The position numbers and the translations under genes were made by a program. This document shows positions 33,863 through 43,428 of a stretch of 58,977 nucleotides of DNA, piece after piece. A model generated the notes under the pieces. It saw only the letters and a list, made by a program, of their open reading frames with translations. It had not been told where the DNA came from and searched no databases. Every line of letters begins with the position of its first letter. Position 1 is the stretch's first letter. This DNA is from Dehalococcoidia bacterium. GTDB taxonomy: Bacteria; Chloroflexota; Dehalococcoidia; Dehalococcoidales; Fen-1064. The DNA lies in NCBI GenBank assembly GCA_011171075.1, contig DUFD01000041.1:1-58977 (forward strand), in the 5' to 3' direction.

Positions 33863-34459
33863 TTAGTCCTCCGGATCGTTACTAAGAGTGCCGGCGATTG
33901 AACCAACCCGTTCTCGTGTTGCAGTACTCAGGAAAGCAGTAGCAACCAGTGGGTCGAAGTGGCTACCCGACGCTTTTTCGATGTACTCCAACACCTTTTC
34001 CGTAGAATAAGCAGGGCGATACGGGCGTGGGGATATCATATTATCAAAGGTGTCGGCAACAGCCAGTATTCGTGCATCAAGAGGGATATCGTCCCCCTTT
34101 AGCTGGTCCGGATACCCGGTACCATCATAGTTCTCATGGTGGTGATGGATAGCCGGTATGCACTCTTCGAGACCCTCGACATACCGCAGCATCACAACAC
34201 CTATATACGGGTGAGCGCGTACTCGCAGTCGTTCAGAAGGGTTCTTGGCAAGCACCTTATCAGAAATCACAACCCCTATCTTGCCGACATCGTGCAGCAG
34301 TGCCGAAGTGCGGATTCTGTCTATCCCTTCCGCAGAGTAGCCGAGGGCTCTGGCCAGGTCAGTAGCGTACTCACTGACCTTCTTCGAATGATGGCGGGTG
34401 TAGTCCTCTCGAGCATCAACTTCAGCCGCCAGAGTATAGAGAGCCTCTATAATCGCCAT
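33863..34459 (-). CDS. HD-GYP domain phosphodiesterase
   Basis: 198 residues, essentially the bare HD-GYP domain. HH (residues 23-24), LLHDVGKIG at 55-62 (HD at 56-57), the histidines HHHHE at 105-109 and YDGTGYP at 111-117 (GYP signature) are all intact, as is DTFDNMISPRPYR. Such proteins degrade cyclic di-GMP or similar dinucleotides. It has no receiver or sensor domain, so activity would be set by expression or partner. CAGGAGGG precedes the ATG. Confidence 0.92.
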   Translation of the reverse strand: MAIIEALYTLAAEVDAREDYTRHHSKKVSEYATDLARALGYSAEGIDRIRTSALLHDVGKIGVVISDKVLAKNPSERLRVRAHPYIGVVMLRYVEGLEECIPAIHHHHENYDGTGYPDQLKGDDIPLDARILAVADTFDNMISPRPYRPAYSTEKVLEYIEKASGSHFDPLVATAFLSTATRERVGSIAGTLSNDPED

Positions 34460-34738
34460 ATGTGTCCCTCCTGGTCAAGACAAGTGAGTAGCTAGTAATC
34501 TCCTAACTATTTATTGATTGGTATTGCTTAGAAGCATTATCGCTTATCCGTGCGTCATTTCTAAGTAAATAATGGGCCATACTGATGAGCCAGAAGGTTC
34601 AACTGTATGAGTCAGAAGGACAACCCGTTCAACCTGTGAATCATTTTCAGACCAATATTGGTTGATTCAGAGGAAGAGGGGATGATATGCTGCGTAGCAG
34701 TAAAGTAATTCAAATTTCTCAGATACCGGGGGTAGACA

Positions 34739-35464
34739 ATGAACACTAAAGACAATACCATCCTGATTACCGGTGGAGCAACTGGAATAGGTCGTTCACT
34801 TGCCGAAACCTTTATGAGCGCTGGCAACGAGGTAATAATCTGTGGCAGGAGAGAGAACAGACTGAACGAAGTGAAGACTCAATGGCCGCAGGTACACATC
34901 AGGGTATGCGACGTTTCAAAAGAGAAAGAACGCGAATCGCTGTATAACTGGACAAGAGATAACTTCAAAGATATCAATATACTGATAAACAATGCCGGCA
35001 TCCAAATACCAATCGACCTCCGTAAAGGAGTCGAGGCCCTGCTTGATGATGAGAGTGAAATTGAGACCAATCTGGTGGCCCCTATCAGCCTGTCTGTACA
35101 CTTTATTCCGTTGCTCATGGAGCAGGAGGCGGCGGCCATTGTTAATGTATCCTCCGGCCTGGCTTTTGTGCCCACTCCGTTCGTACCCATCTACTGCGCC
35201 ACGAAAGCTGCCCTGCACTCGTTCACTGTTTCTCTCAGGTACCAGTTAGAAAAGACATCCGTCAAAGTATTCGAGGTAGTACCACCTGCGGTGGTAACCG
35301 AGTTGCACTGGAGAAGGACGGAAGGAAGGTCCGGGCGTGGTTCCAACGCGATACAGCCATCCGAAGTTGCCGAAGCAACCCTGAAAGGACTGGCCAATGA
35401 TGAATATGAGATATACCCCGGCTGGGTCAAGGACTTCATAGAAAGAGGAAGGACAGGCCCTTAG
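34739..35464 (+). CDS. Short-chain dehydrogenase (DltE-like SDR)
   Basis: 241 residues. ILITGGATGIGRSLA is the cofactor glycine motif; CGRRENRL shows two Arg after beta-2, favouring NADP(H). NNAGIQIPI, IVNVSSGLAFVP and YCATKAALHSF supply Asn-Ser-Tyr-Lys. The C-terminus lacks the extended lid of FabG and resembles DltE/YdfG-like oxidoreductases. CGGGGG precedes the ATG. Substrate unknown. Confidence 0.9.
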   Translation: MNTKDNTILITGGATGIGRSLAETFMSAGNEVIICGRRENRLNEVKTQWPQVHIRVCDVSKEKERESLYNWTRDNFKDINILINNAGIQIPIDLRKGVEALLDDESEIETNLVAPISLSVHFIPLLMEQEAAAIVNVSSGLAFVPTPFVPIYCATKAALHSFTVSLRYQLEKTSVKVFEVVPPAVVTELHWRRTEGRSGRGSNAIQPSEVAEATLKGLANDEYEIYPGWVKDFIERGRTGP

Positions 35465-35571
35465 AGAGAAGAGACAGGCTCCCGGGACATACTACTAAGA
35501 GATGAACAGTATCTGGAGTATCCCGTCGCTGTCCGGTGTACTTTAAAGAATTGGAGAAAGGTTATTAATTG

Positions 35572-36330
35572 TCAGTCTAGAATCCGCAGAGTCCCTAATA
35601 TATGCTCGTAATCCAGTTTGGCTTGGTCTGCATTCCCCGCATCAGAGAACACTGAGATCCTCCAAACGGTATTCTGGTAATCAAAAAATAACTCTCTGCC
35701 AATAACTGAAACAGCCCTCGTGCGAGGACCAGCGTCAGGGAACCCGGGGGGGATTACAGGTAAATCTGTGAAAGAAACAACAATCTCCCATCCTTCCATA
35801 CCGGCTACCATCACGCGGTTTTTCTCCAGTAGCTTAAAATCTTCATTGTAACCCGCTCTGACCATCTGCTTATATTCATCAATTCTCTCATTTACTTCAG
35901 TTTCTGCTCCTGGCGCATACTCGTTTGCTTTATGAACATATATGTTAATATCCTTGTAATCCCACTCGGCTTCTGGCGGGTATTCCACAATATTGGTGAC
36001 ATATATCTGGCCATCTATAATTACCTCTTGATACTGGTAGTCTACATCAGATAGAATCACACTTGTCGACGGATACCCAGGCATAGGCTGGTAACTATAG
36101 AGTGTATAATCTGATGGATATTCAAAAGAAAAACTGGGAACAGCGTCTTCTGCGGTAAATGCGATATATTCGTCACCATCAGTGTAATCAATCGGGCCAT
36201 AGACTTTCATAGCGTCTTTGCCACAACCACTGACAAAAAGCAATGAAATCCATACTGTCACCAATAGGAATACATATACCCGTTTCGGGTAACCAAGTGG
36301 TGCATATACGTACATATCAGCAGTATACAC
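35572..36330 (-). CDS. Lipoprotein of unknown function
   Basis: 252 residues. VYVFLLVTVWISLLFVSGCGK holds a signal sequence (about residues 18-36) with lipobox VSGC; the start may be a later Met (Met6), since the N-terminus of 20 residues is long. The mature part is acidic with strands such as PSFSFEYPSDYTLY and NEDFKLLEKNRVMVAGMEGWEIVVSF, reminiscent of PsbP/MOG1-like lipoproteins. It would sit on the outer face of the cytoplasmic membrane. No neighbour shares its direction closely. Confidence 0.75.
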   Translation of the reverse strand: MYTADMYVYAPLGYPKRVYVFLLVTVWISLLFVSGCGKDAMKVYGPIDYTDGDEYIAFTAEDAVPSFSFEYPSDYTLYSYQPMPGYPSTSVILSDVDYQYQEVIIDGQIYVTNIVEYPPEAEWDYKDINIYVHKANEYAPGAETEVNERIDEYKQMVRAGYNEDFKLLEKNRVMVAGMEGWEIVVSFTDLPVIPPGFPDAGPRTRAVSVIGRELFFDYQNTVWRISVFSDAGNADQAKLDYEHILGTLRILD

Positions 36331-36404
36331 AAATCCGTGATTGTCTGCTAGTTATCTAGCCTGCTCCATTTTATCGTTTATGCTTCTCTTACTGGTGCTC
36401 TGGA

Positions 36405-37775
36405 CTAAGCCTCTTCAGCATTATTGACCGTCGTGGGTATCAGCTCCGATAGAGCGGGATGAATATGGATGCCCTCGTTTAACTCCGCGATATGCCCACC
36501 GGAGGTCATCGCGTTGACCACCTCCTGAATCAGCACCGGCGCATGCGGCCCGATGATATGGAATCCCAGTACCCGGTCGCTGTCTTTCTCCACTATAGCC
36601 TTGGCGAACCCCTCTTCCTCCATCATGGCCTCACCCTTAGCTACCTCGACATACCTTGTCCTCCCTACAACGATATCGTGGTCTTTTCTGGCGCTCTCCT
36701 CACTTAGCCCCACCGAGGCAATCTGGGGATGGGAATAGACGGCGTGGGGAACAGCCGAATAGTCCACCTTCCAGTCGGTACCGTGAAAAGTGTTCTGCAC
36801 AACGATGGCAGCCTCCCGGTTAGCCATGTGGGTAAACATCTGCTGTCCGTTGGCATCACCCACGGCAAATATGTTCTTCCTCGTCGTTTCGAGGTATTCG
36901 TCGACCTTGATAAATCCCCTGGCGTCAAGCTCTATACCACTGTTTTCAACCCTGAGCAGGTCGGCATTAGACCGTCTGCCCACGGCCATCAGAATACGCT
37001 GCGCGGTGAACTCTCTCTGTTCGCCACTTTCTTTGTCTCTGGTCACCACTGCAACGCCGTCGCCACTGGCTTTTACCTCTTCGGCCTGAGCGCTGGTGTG
37101 GACCTCCATGCGCCTGCTCAGTGCCTCTTTCAGGAGCTCGGCTATCTCCGGCTCCTCCGACAAGACCAGCCTGTCCGCCATCTCTACCATCGTCACCTTC
37201 GTACCCATGGCCGCAAAGAAATGCCCGTATTCGACGGCAATATACCCCCCACCGATAATAATCAGGCTGTCCGGCCTCTCGCTGAGTTCGAGCACCGACT
37301 CATTGGTCAGGTAGTCGACGCTATCCAGGCCTTTTATGGGAGGTATCAACGGTCGCGAACCCGTTGCAATGAAAATCATTTCGCCCTGGAGCTGCTCGCC
37401 GTTGACCTCCAGAGTGTAGTCGCCGGTGAAACGGGCCTCACCCTCATAGAAATCGAGGTTCTCTGTCTGCTTAATACTATCTCTGATGTGCTGCTGGCTG
37501 TCCTGCCGGCTCTTCCTCATCCGCTCCATTATTGAGGCAAAGTCGATATTCTTGATATCTGCTTCAATGCCCAGCTTTTTCCCTTCCTGTATTTCCACGA
37601 TTCTGTCTGCTGGATATATCAGCATTTTGGAAGGGATACAGCCCCAGTTAAGACAGGTGCCTCCGATTAGAGGCCCTTTGTCTATCAGTGCAGCCTTCAG
37701 GCCGTGCCGGGTAGCCTCGTCTGAAATAAGTGCCCCGCATCCTGAGCCAATTACTATTACCTCGTATTTCTTCAT
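36405..37775 (-). CDS. Pyridine nucleotide-disulfide oxidoreductase (dihydrolipoamide dehydrogenase-like)
   Basis: 456 residues from ATG 37775, behind AAGGGGG. FAD site VIVIGSGCGA at the start, redox pair GGTCLNWGCIPSK (Cys41, Cys46), NAD site SLIIIGGGYIAVEYGHFFAAMG near 172, FAVGDANG near 308, and the C-terminal HIHPALSEL with the catalytic His (usually HAHPTxSE). The FAD motif has GSGCGA in place of GxGxxG-A. Closest types are dihydrolipoamide dehydrogenase and mercuric/MerA-like or thioredoxin-type reductases; no lipoyl partner gene is near. Function is open. Confidence 0.85.
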   Translation of the reverse strand: MKKYEVIVIGSGCGALISDEATRHGLKAALIDKGPLIGGTCLNWGCIPSKMLIYPADRIVEIQEGKKLGIEADIKNIDFASIMERMRKSRQDSQQHIRDSIKQTENLDFYEGEARFTGDYTLEVNGEQLQGEMIFIATGSRPLIPPIKGLDSVDYLTNESVLELSERPDSLIIIGGGYIAVEYGHFFAAMGTKVTMVEMADRLVLSEEPEIAELLKEALSRRMEVHTSAQAEEVKASGDGVAVVTRDKESGEQREFTAQRILMAVGRRSNADLLRVENSGIELDARGFIKVDEYLETTRKNIFAVGDANGQQMFTHMANREAAIVVQNTFHGTDWKVDYSAVPHAVYSHPQIASVGLSEESARKDHDIVVGRTRYVEVAKGEAMMEEEGFAKAIVEKDSDRVLGFHIIGPHAPVLIQEVVNAMTSGGHIAELNEGIHIHPALSELIPTTVNNAEEA

Positions 37776-37803
37776 TTCAGTCCCCCTTTGAACCACGTGC
37801 AGT

Positions 37804-39411
37804 TCAGCTTTGAGGGCTCAAATTCTTAAACTGACGCCTTACCCAGTACCGAAATATTGTCTGAGCGGCCAGGACAATTGCCCACAGGCATATGACCGCA
37901 AACATCATCCACCCCGCAACCCAGACCCCGGGAGGAGAAAAATCGCCAAACCGTACCAATGTCTGGAACAGGTTAAAGCCAAACAGCAGCCATACCACTA
38001 CGTATATCGCTGCCACCGCCATCATCAACAGCACCAGAGGCGTAAACGGCAGTACCATCCGCCATATCTTCAATCTTTTGCTGTGGATAGACACCAGGTA
38101 GGCAGTCCTTCGACGGCGGAAGCGTCGCCAGCGCCACCACAGGTAGAATATCAGGACAAGAAAAGCAATTACTGAAAACGCCGCGGCTGCCATCGCAATG
38201 GTGTCCGCGCTTCGCCACGAAGCCCACCACGGGGCTGTCGGCAGCTCCAGCTCCTGCCCCAGTACAAGACTGGCCATACCGGGGCCAATAATGTGCACGG
38301 TGGCACTATTTTGACTGTTCACCAGTACGGATACACCCGTCCGATAATCAGGGACCAGTATCATATCAGCCGAAAAGTTTGAAGTATCACCCCCATGCCA
38401 TAACATCGATAGACCAGTATCCGAATCACCAATAAACCAGCCCATACCGTAGCCTACTTCCGCACCGTTCTCTTCATAGCTCACTCCCGGCGTATGTAGC
38501 TCCTCGATGACCTCAGCCGGTATAACCTGCTGTTCGCCGATTACACCACTATTGAGGTGAACAATCAGCCACCTCCCCATATCCTCTGCGGTGGACATGA
38601 CCCAACCAGCCGGAACAATGCTGCGATAGATTGGTATATTTCTGGCGATAAGATGGCCAAACAAAAGCTGATGGCCATCTGCCCGGTTCAGTCCCTCGGC
38701 TTCCTCAGGAACCATAGTGGTATTCGTCATGCCCAGAGGAGTGAAGACCCGCTGCTCCAGGTATTCCTCAAAGTCAACCCCGGACACCTTTTCGATGATA
38801 GCACCAAGCAGGCTGTAATTCAGATTGCTGTACTCGAATGAAGACCCGGGAGCACGATTCATGTGCACCCTTTCCATGGATTCCACGAGTTTCTCCATGG
38901 CATCTGCACCTGAATAAAAGGCTATAGGTTCCGCAAATTTCCCGGGTAAACCGCTGGAATGGTTCAGGAGATGGCGTACTGTTATTTCCTGCGACATTTG
39001 GTAATCAGACGTTGTGAAATCAGGGAGATAATGACTTACCGGCAAATCGAGGTCCAGCAGGCCCTCCTCCCTCAGTAGAAGCACCGCCAGCGCTGTGAAT
39101 GACTTGCTGCATGAGGCCAGGTCAAACACGGTCTGCGGCGTTACCGGGGACATGCTCTTTAGACTGGCCGTGCCAAAACCCTTTGAGTAGATTACCTGAC
39201 TATCCTGGACAACAACCACCGCTACGCCGGGAATCCCCTCAGCCTCCACCCTCTCGGAAATGAAAGCATCAATATCCGACTCTAAAGCCTCCTCGGCTAC
39301 CGCGGATGCCTCTGCCCACCAGCTATCCCAACATAATACGGTGACAAATCCCGTCACCGCCACCAGCGCTGTTGCCATGATAAACCAGGCTTTATTCACA
39401 CGTCGCATCAC
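37804..39411 (-). CDS. Serine hydrolase, beta-lactamase family, membrane-tethered
   Basis: 535 residues. An N-terminal signal/anchor (residues 8-28) leads into a class C beta-lactamase/DD-peptidase domain: SxxK is SCSK (Ser100-Lys103), YxN is YSN near 194, and HGG near 343 is the third element. From ~400 to the end there are three hydrophobic helices with arginine-rich loops, so the enzyme domain is extracellular and anchored at both ends. Relatives include esterase EstB, D-aminopeptidases and penicillin-binding protein-like proteins. Antibiotic resistance cannot be assumed. SD not obvious. Confidence 0.88.
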   Translation of the reverse strand: MMRRVNKAWFIMATALVAVTGFVTVLCWDSWWAEASAVAEEALESDIDAFISERVEAEGIPGVAVVVVQDSQVIYSKGFGTASLKSMSPVTPQTVFDLASCSKSFTALAVLLLREEGLLDLDLPVSHYLPDFTTSDYQMSQEITVRHLLNHSSGLPGKFAEPIAFYSGADAMEKLVESMERVHMNRAPGSSFEYSNLNYSLLGAIIEKVSGVDFEEYLEQRVFTPLGMTNTTMVPEEAEGLNRADGHQLLFGHLIARNIPIYRSIVPAGWVMSTAEDMGRWLIVHLNSGVIGEQQVIPAEVIEELHTPGVSYEENGAEVGYGMGWFIGDSDTGLSMLWHGGDTSNFSADMILVPDYRTGVSVLVNSQNSATVHIIGPGMASLVLGQELELPTAPWWASWRSADTIAMAAAAFSVIAFLVLIFYLWWRWRRFRRRRTAYLVSIHSKRLKIWRMVLPFTPLVLLMMAVAAIYVVVWLLFGFNLFQTLVRFGDFSPPGVWVAGWMMFAVICLWAIVLAAQTIFRYWVRRQFKNLSPQS

Positions 39412-39773
39412 AGATTCACCCCGACAATTGTAAACACTAATTTTAACAGGCGCAAATCAAACGATTACTATTTAGCTAGAAAGACCAGTACTTTCGGTGG
39501 ATATGACTCTCCAGGCTCGTGAAATACAATTAAATTAAGGCAAAAACCGAACTGCATAAGGCGTAGAACCCACAAAAGAGTAACACCGCTATCAGTATGC
39601 ATCCGGTAAAGCTAGCACGGGAGGGTTTGCTTTTGTCCTGTAACACCTGGTGGAATACACTAGCTTCCACTTGCCATAAGTGGTATAATTCACAATCATT
39701 GATATATAACATCGCGTAAGAAGACGATTGATAGTGCAAACTGCCTATTTCAGAACAGGCTGGGAATAAGAGG
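39412..39773. other. Gene-free stretch upstream of the coiled-coil gene
   Basis: 362 bases with the extended -10 at 39681. The other strand has an open frame ending at 39530 with a hydrophobic C-terminus, but no ribosome-binding site or convincing start. Confidence 0.4.
39681..39689 (+). promoter_or_regulatory. Extended -10 promoter of the long coiled-coil gene
   Basis: TG-G-TATAAT (39681-39689). No good -35 is visible. The start codon lies 85 bases downstream. Confidence 0.5.
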
Positions 39774-41456
39774 ATGACGAGTAAGAGAGTAGAGCCATCC
39801 GAGGCGGAGCAGCTGGACGACACTCCTGCCAAACCCTCAGATGCTTGGGATTTTGAGGAGGTAGTGGCCAAGGCCGATAAACTGGGTAAAATGGCCAAGG
39901 AAGCCGCCGAGGAGTCCGTAAGGATATCACAGAGAATGATCGCCAGGGCTGAAGAAATCAGTCGACAGGCAAAAGAAGCCGCGGCTGCAGCCTCGCGCGC
40001 CTCGCAGGAAGCGATAAGCAAAGCCGAAGAGATAAGCCAGAAAACCCAGGATGACCTGGAGGCATCAAACAGGGCCTATGAGAGAGCGATAAGTGCAGCC
40101 GAGGAGGCGAAGAAAACAGCAGAGGCAGTTACAATCAAGGCAGAGGAATCCATAAAGCTGGCCAGAGAAGCTGCCGAGTCAGCTAACGAAACAACCCTGG
40201 AAGCGAGCAGCAAGGCAGAAGAAACGGGTAAAGCAGTCATGAAAACTGCCGAGGAGGCAATTAGCGTCTCCCAGGAAGCACTAAAGCGAACCGAGGAGAT
40301 AGGCAGGCAAACCAATACAGCCATTGAGGAGTCGGTTAAAGAATCGCGGGAGGCAGTCCGTAAAGCGGAGAGAATCGCCCGGTCAGCCGAGGAGGTAACC
40401 AGAACATATACCAAGGCCTTCGAAAAGGCGATTGGTGCTGTCCAGTCATCCGAAGGGGCAATCGAAGAGTCACGGAGAGTATCACAGGAAACGATAAACA
40501 AGGCAGAGGAGTTGACCAGGGCTGCCGGGGCAGCTATTGAGGAATCAAAGGCAGCCTCTCAGGAAGCGATAAACAAAGCTGAAGAGATAACCCTGGCTGC
40601 CGGAGCAGCCGTTGAGGAATCGAAGGCAGCAACTCAAGAGGCAATAGATAAGGCAGAAGCAATGGCCAAGACCGCCGAGCTAAGCATTGAGGAGTCAAGA
40701 AAGATTGCACAGGAAGTGATGAACAAGGCGGACGAGATGACCGGAGCTGCCGAAACAGCGACCGAGGAATCAAGAAAAGCAGCGCAAGAAGCGGTCAGCA
40801 AAGCCGAGGAGGTGGGTAAATCTGTCTGGGATGCCGTTGAGGAATCAAAAAGGGCATCGCAGGACGCCATCAAAAAGGCTGAAGAAATTAGCCAATCAGC
40901 CATCGAGACAGTGGCAGCCTGGGTGGCAGCCTCCAAAGAAGCTGTGGAAATGGCCCAAAAAGCCAGTGAAACAGCCAGGGGCGCCGCTGATATGTCGGCA
41001 AAAGCATCTCAGGAAGCTATCAGCCGCGCTGAAGAGGTCAGTAAATCGGCCAGAAGCGCCGCCGAAGCATCTCTGAAAGCCGCCAGAGAAGCCACCGAGG
41101 CATCCAAGAAGGGGGCTGAAGACGCTGCTCAGGCATGGTTGGGAGCCTTCGAGAAACTGCTGGGGCGTGGCGGACAGACTGCCGGTCTCGGTCAGGAGGT
41201 CAGTCAGATAGCCGCGGAGTTAAAAGCAGCCCATCAGGTCGAAGATAACGAGGTTATCGAGACCGAAGAAACCGAAGAATTTGATGATACTCAAGAAGCC
41301 ACCGCCAGAGAGACCGAAAAAGAGGCTGAAGAAAGCACTCCCAAAAAGACCAAAAGGAGAGCCAATATTGAGAACCGGATGGAGTCTCTGGCGAAAATGT
41401 ATAAAGCTGACATAGCACGTGAATACGAGGATGATGAGGAAGACGAGGAAGAATAG
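39774..41456 (+). CDS. Long repetitive helical/coiled-coil protein
   Basis: 560 residues, almost all helix-forming Ala, Glu, Lys, Ser, Arg, with no Gly-Pro breaks between residues 30 and 450. From about residue 240 a 25-residue repeat is clear, starting with xEESKxAxQEAIxKAEE and recurring five times with exact spacing. A weaker form fills the earlier part. The C-terminal 110 residues are very acidic (ETEETEEFDD ... EDDEEDEEE). No signal peptide or membrane helix. It is similar in style to apolipoprotein/LEA-like and bacterial cytoskeletal coiled coils. I know no named family. It is followed by another helical protein and a CetZ-like GTPase, so a scaffold role is likely but unproven. Confidence 0.8.
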   Translation: MTSKRVEPSEAEQLDDTPAKPSDAWDFEEVVAKADKLGKMAKEAAEESVRISQRMIARAEEISRQAKEAAAAASRASQEAISKAEEISQKTQDDLEASNRAYERAISAAEEAKKTAEAVTIKAEESIKLAREAAESANETTLEASSKAEETGKAVMKTAEEAISVSQEALKRTEEIGRQTNTAIEESVKESREAVRKAERIARSAEEVTRTYTKAFEKAIGAVQSSEGAIEESRRVSQETINKAEELTRAAGAAIEESKAASQEAINKAEEITLAAGAAVEESKAATQEAIDKAEAMAKTAELSIEESRKIAQEVMNKADEMTGAAETATEESRKAAQEAVSKAEEVGKSVWDAVEESKRASQDAIKKAEEISQSAIETVAAWVAASKEAVEMAQKASETARGAADMSAKASQEAISRAEEVSKSARSAAEASLKAAREATEASKKGAEDAAQAWLGAFEKLLGRGGQTAGLGQEVSQIAAELKAAHQVEDNEVIETEETEEFDDTQEATARETEKEAEESTPKKTKRRANIENRMESLAKMYKADIAREYEDDEEDEEE

Positions 41457-41497
41457 TAAGAGCACTAATTACTAAGTGACTTACTAAAGCAATATTA

Positions 41498-41525
41498 TTG
41501 AAATAATTAAATAAGAGAGTATAAT
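41498..41525 (+). promoter_or_regulatory. Promoter of the short coiled-coil gene
   Basis: TTGAAA (41498-41503), a 16-base spacer and consensus TATAAT (41520-41525), 31 bases before the ATG. Confidence 0.6.
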
Positions 41526-41556
41526 AGAAATCCATCAAGCGTAGGGGGTAGCATTA

Positions 41557-42030
41557 ATGGACAAAAAAGGGCAAGTCGAGAAGACTGCCAGTCAGCCTGA
41601 GGAAAAAGCCGCGATACCAGCCGTTGAATTACCAGCCGGGGCTCCAGACCAGACCGGTAACTACCTGGCAGAGCTTCTGAGTCAGGCGGAAAATGCCTAT
41701 ACCATGTACAGGCAGGCTCAGAAAGAGGTAGCCAAAGGGTACAAACGGCAAGAGCAACAGATGGAGAAGGCTTACAAAGACGCCGAAAAACGGGCAAATG
41801 ACGCCCACGAGAGGGCGCTGGATAAAGCCCGTAAAACCAGGGAGCAAGCCGAACAACAAGCAGTTGAAGACTTCAGAATGGCGATGGACAAGGCCAAGGA
41901 TGTCTATCAAAAGAACATCGCCGATGCTATGAAAAACCACAAGGAAGCACTGGACCAGGCCTGGAAGACCTGCAATGAAGCACGCGAAGATGCCTGGAGC
42001 ATCTTTCAGGGAGAAAAGGTAACCAAGTAA
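41557..42030 (+). CDS. Short coiled-coil protein
   Basis: 157 residues. A loose N-terminus of ~35 residues is followed by a continuous charged helix (residues 38-150; examples LAELLSQAENAYTMYRQAQKEV, AEKRANDAHERALDKARKTREQ). No membrane or signal segment. It is not a copy of the 25-residue repeat protein upstream but has the same general character, and both precede the CetZ-like gene, which is on the other strand and convergent. Function unknown. Confidence 0.75.
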   Translation: MDKKGQVEKTASQPEEKAAIPAVELPAGAPDQTGNYLAELLSQAENAYTMYRQAQKEVAKGYKRQEQQMEKAYKDAEKRANDAHERALDKARKTREQAEQQAVEDFRMAMDKAKDVYQKNIADAMKNHKEALDQAWKTCNEAREDAWSIFQGEKVTK

Positions 42031-42081
42031 AGCGCATATTTACTAAGTTTAGTGACTGCCGTTAGTTGACAACACTTCGAC

Positions 42082-43257
42082 TTACAAGAGCAGTGGTATG
42101 TCGCGGAGGGTTTCTTCGAGTCCTGCCCGCTGTTCGCCTAGCTCGCCCCGCTTCCGCTTCCTCTGATAAATATATCTAATTGTTTTACTGAAATAGTCCG
42201 ATATCCTCGCTGAGTTGGTCAACTCGGAGAGGATAAGTGTAATATCCAGGAAGTCCTTCCCCCTGGGATAATCACCGCTACGTATGATGGCTTCCGTGGC
42301 AATACTCTTCAGGGAAGCGGACAAATCGGTTATCAGGTCCATGCTCATCTGCCCTGGAGGTGCTGTCAATAGATAGAGTGCTCGCCTCGCATCTTCCGGC
42401 CGACATTTCAACGACAACGCCGCCTTGGCCTGATTCATCGCGTGAAGACCCTTGTCGGTCTCGGCAACCCAGTTCCTGAAGTCAAGCTTGGCACCAAAAG
42501 GCAACCTGGACCGGGGGATTATTGACCGACCGTGGCCAATCACACTCCAGCCTGCCAGGGTCTGAATTATATCTCCGGCATCAAGCACCCTTGAACCAAC
42601 AAACTTGGCATCTGTTTCCTCACCAGCACACAGTACATTATAGAAAGGCTCAACTACCTGAGCATTAATCCGGGCCATGTTATTCCTGATAGATTCCTTA
42701 TCCGTGAGATATCTCTGGTTATCTACCAGGAATACGGCATCGGTCACCAGGTAAACAGATTTGAGGCAAGTTCCCACATTGTAGATAGACCTCTCCTCGG
42801 TCGCCTCCTCGTACCGGAAAGGCAGGACAATCAACGCATATACGGGCTTGTCTACATAGTGTTCTTTTACCTGCTGTGCTAATTCGGCTATCGCTCCGGA
42901 GCCTGTCCCACCGGCGGCACCGGCAATCAGCAGAAAAGCATCGGCGTCTGAACGCTGCTGAGCCCGTGCCACGCTTTCCATGACGCGGTCACCCTCTTCC
43001 CTGGCAATTTCGGCACCGAGCTCGTTGATTTTACCAACGCCATGGCCACCCGACTTTCGACCGCCAATGAGAATCCGGTGACGGTGGTCGCTCTTGATAA
43101 AGAACAGCCCGCTTAAATCCGTAACATCGGTATTAATAGCCAGGGCATCAGTTACGATTTCAGTATTACGCTGTGTGCGTGCTCTCTTGTCGCGCCGGGC
43201 AAACTCATCAGCAATTCGTCCGCCACATTGCCCACAGCCAATGACCAGTAATTTCAA
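42082..43257 (-). CDS. CetZ-like tubulin/FtsZ-superfamily GTPase
   Basis: 391 residues. The tubulin-superfamily GTPase layout is visible: IGCGQCGGRIADEF at residues 6-19, INTDVTDLSG near 41-50, IGGRKSGGHGVGKINELGAEIA at 64-85 (typical of CetZ), the phosphate-binding signature GAAGGTGSGA at 113-122, LPFRYEEATEERSIYN at 145-160, VDNQRYL at 178-184 and, in the T7 catalytic-loop position, LDAGDII with two acidic residues at 226-229. This is closer to archaeal CetZ than to division FtsZ, and no ftsA or ftsQ is beside it. GTP-driven filament formation is expected. The C-terminus is basic (QRKRKRGELGEQR), unlike the FtsZ tail. It has its own consensus-type promoter. Confidence 0.85.
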   Translation of the reverse strand: MKLLVIGCGQCGGRIADEFARRDKRARTQRNTEIVTDALAINTDVTDLSGLFFIKSDHRHRILIGGRKSGGHGVGKINELGAEIAREEGDRVMESVARAQQRSDADAFLLIAGAAGGTGSGAIAELAQQVKEHYVDKPVYALIVLPFRYEEATEERSIYNVGTCLKSVYLVTDAVFLVDNQRYLTDKESIRNNMARINAQVVEPFYNVLCAGEETDAKFVGSRVLDAGDIIQTLAGWSVIGHGRSIIPRSRLPFGAKLDFRNWVAETDKGLHAMNQAKAALSLKCRPEDARRALYLLTAPPGQMSMDLITDLSASLKSIATEAIIRSGDYPRGKDFLDITLILSELTNSARISDYFSKTIRYIYQRKRKRGELGEQRAGLEETLRDIPLLL

Positions 43258-43301
43258 ATATCACCCCTTGACCGGCATAACGGTACTCACCATATATGCG
43301 T

Positions 43302-43330
43302 ATTCTAAACATAATCGCACGTAGTGTCAA
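43302..43330 (-). promoter_or_regulatory. Strong promoter of the CetZ-like gene
   Basis: On the minus strand, consensus TTGACA (43330-43325), exactly 17 bases, TAGAAT (43307-43302). About 45 bases separate the -10 from the start codon. Confidence 0.7.
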
Positions 43331-43428
43331 TACTCAACACCCCTATCTAGGCCGAAAGTACTAGCAAAACGATAAGGAAGTCATGTCTGCCTGGTCTCGA
43401 ACAGGGCATCCATGAAAGTCACAGAGTA

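Noticed and set aside
36729-37535. 268-codon plus-strand frame across the disulfide oxidoreductase gene
   Set aside because: Opposite strand of a gene with full FAD/NAD motifs; no independent evidence.
39530-39712. Possible 60-residue minus-strand protein with a hydrophobic C-terminus upstream of the coiled-coil gene
   Set aside because: No ribosome-binding site, and it overlaps the promoter of the rightward gene. It may be noise, although the hydrophobic tail is striking.
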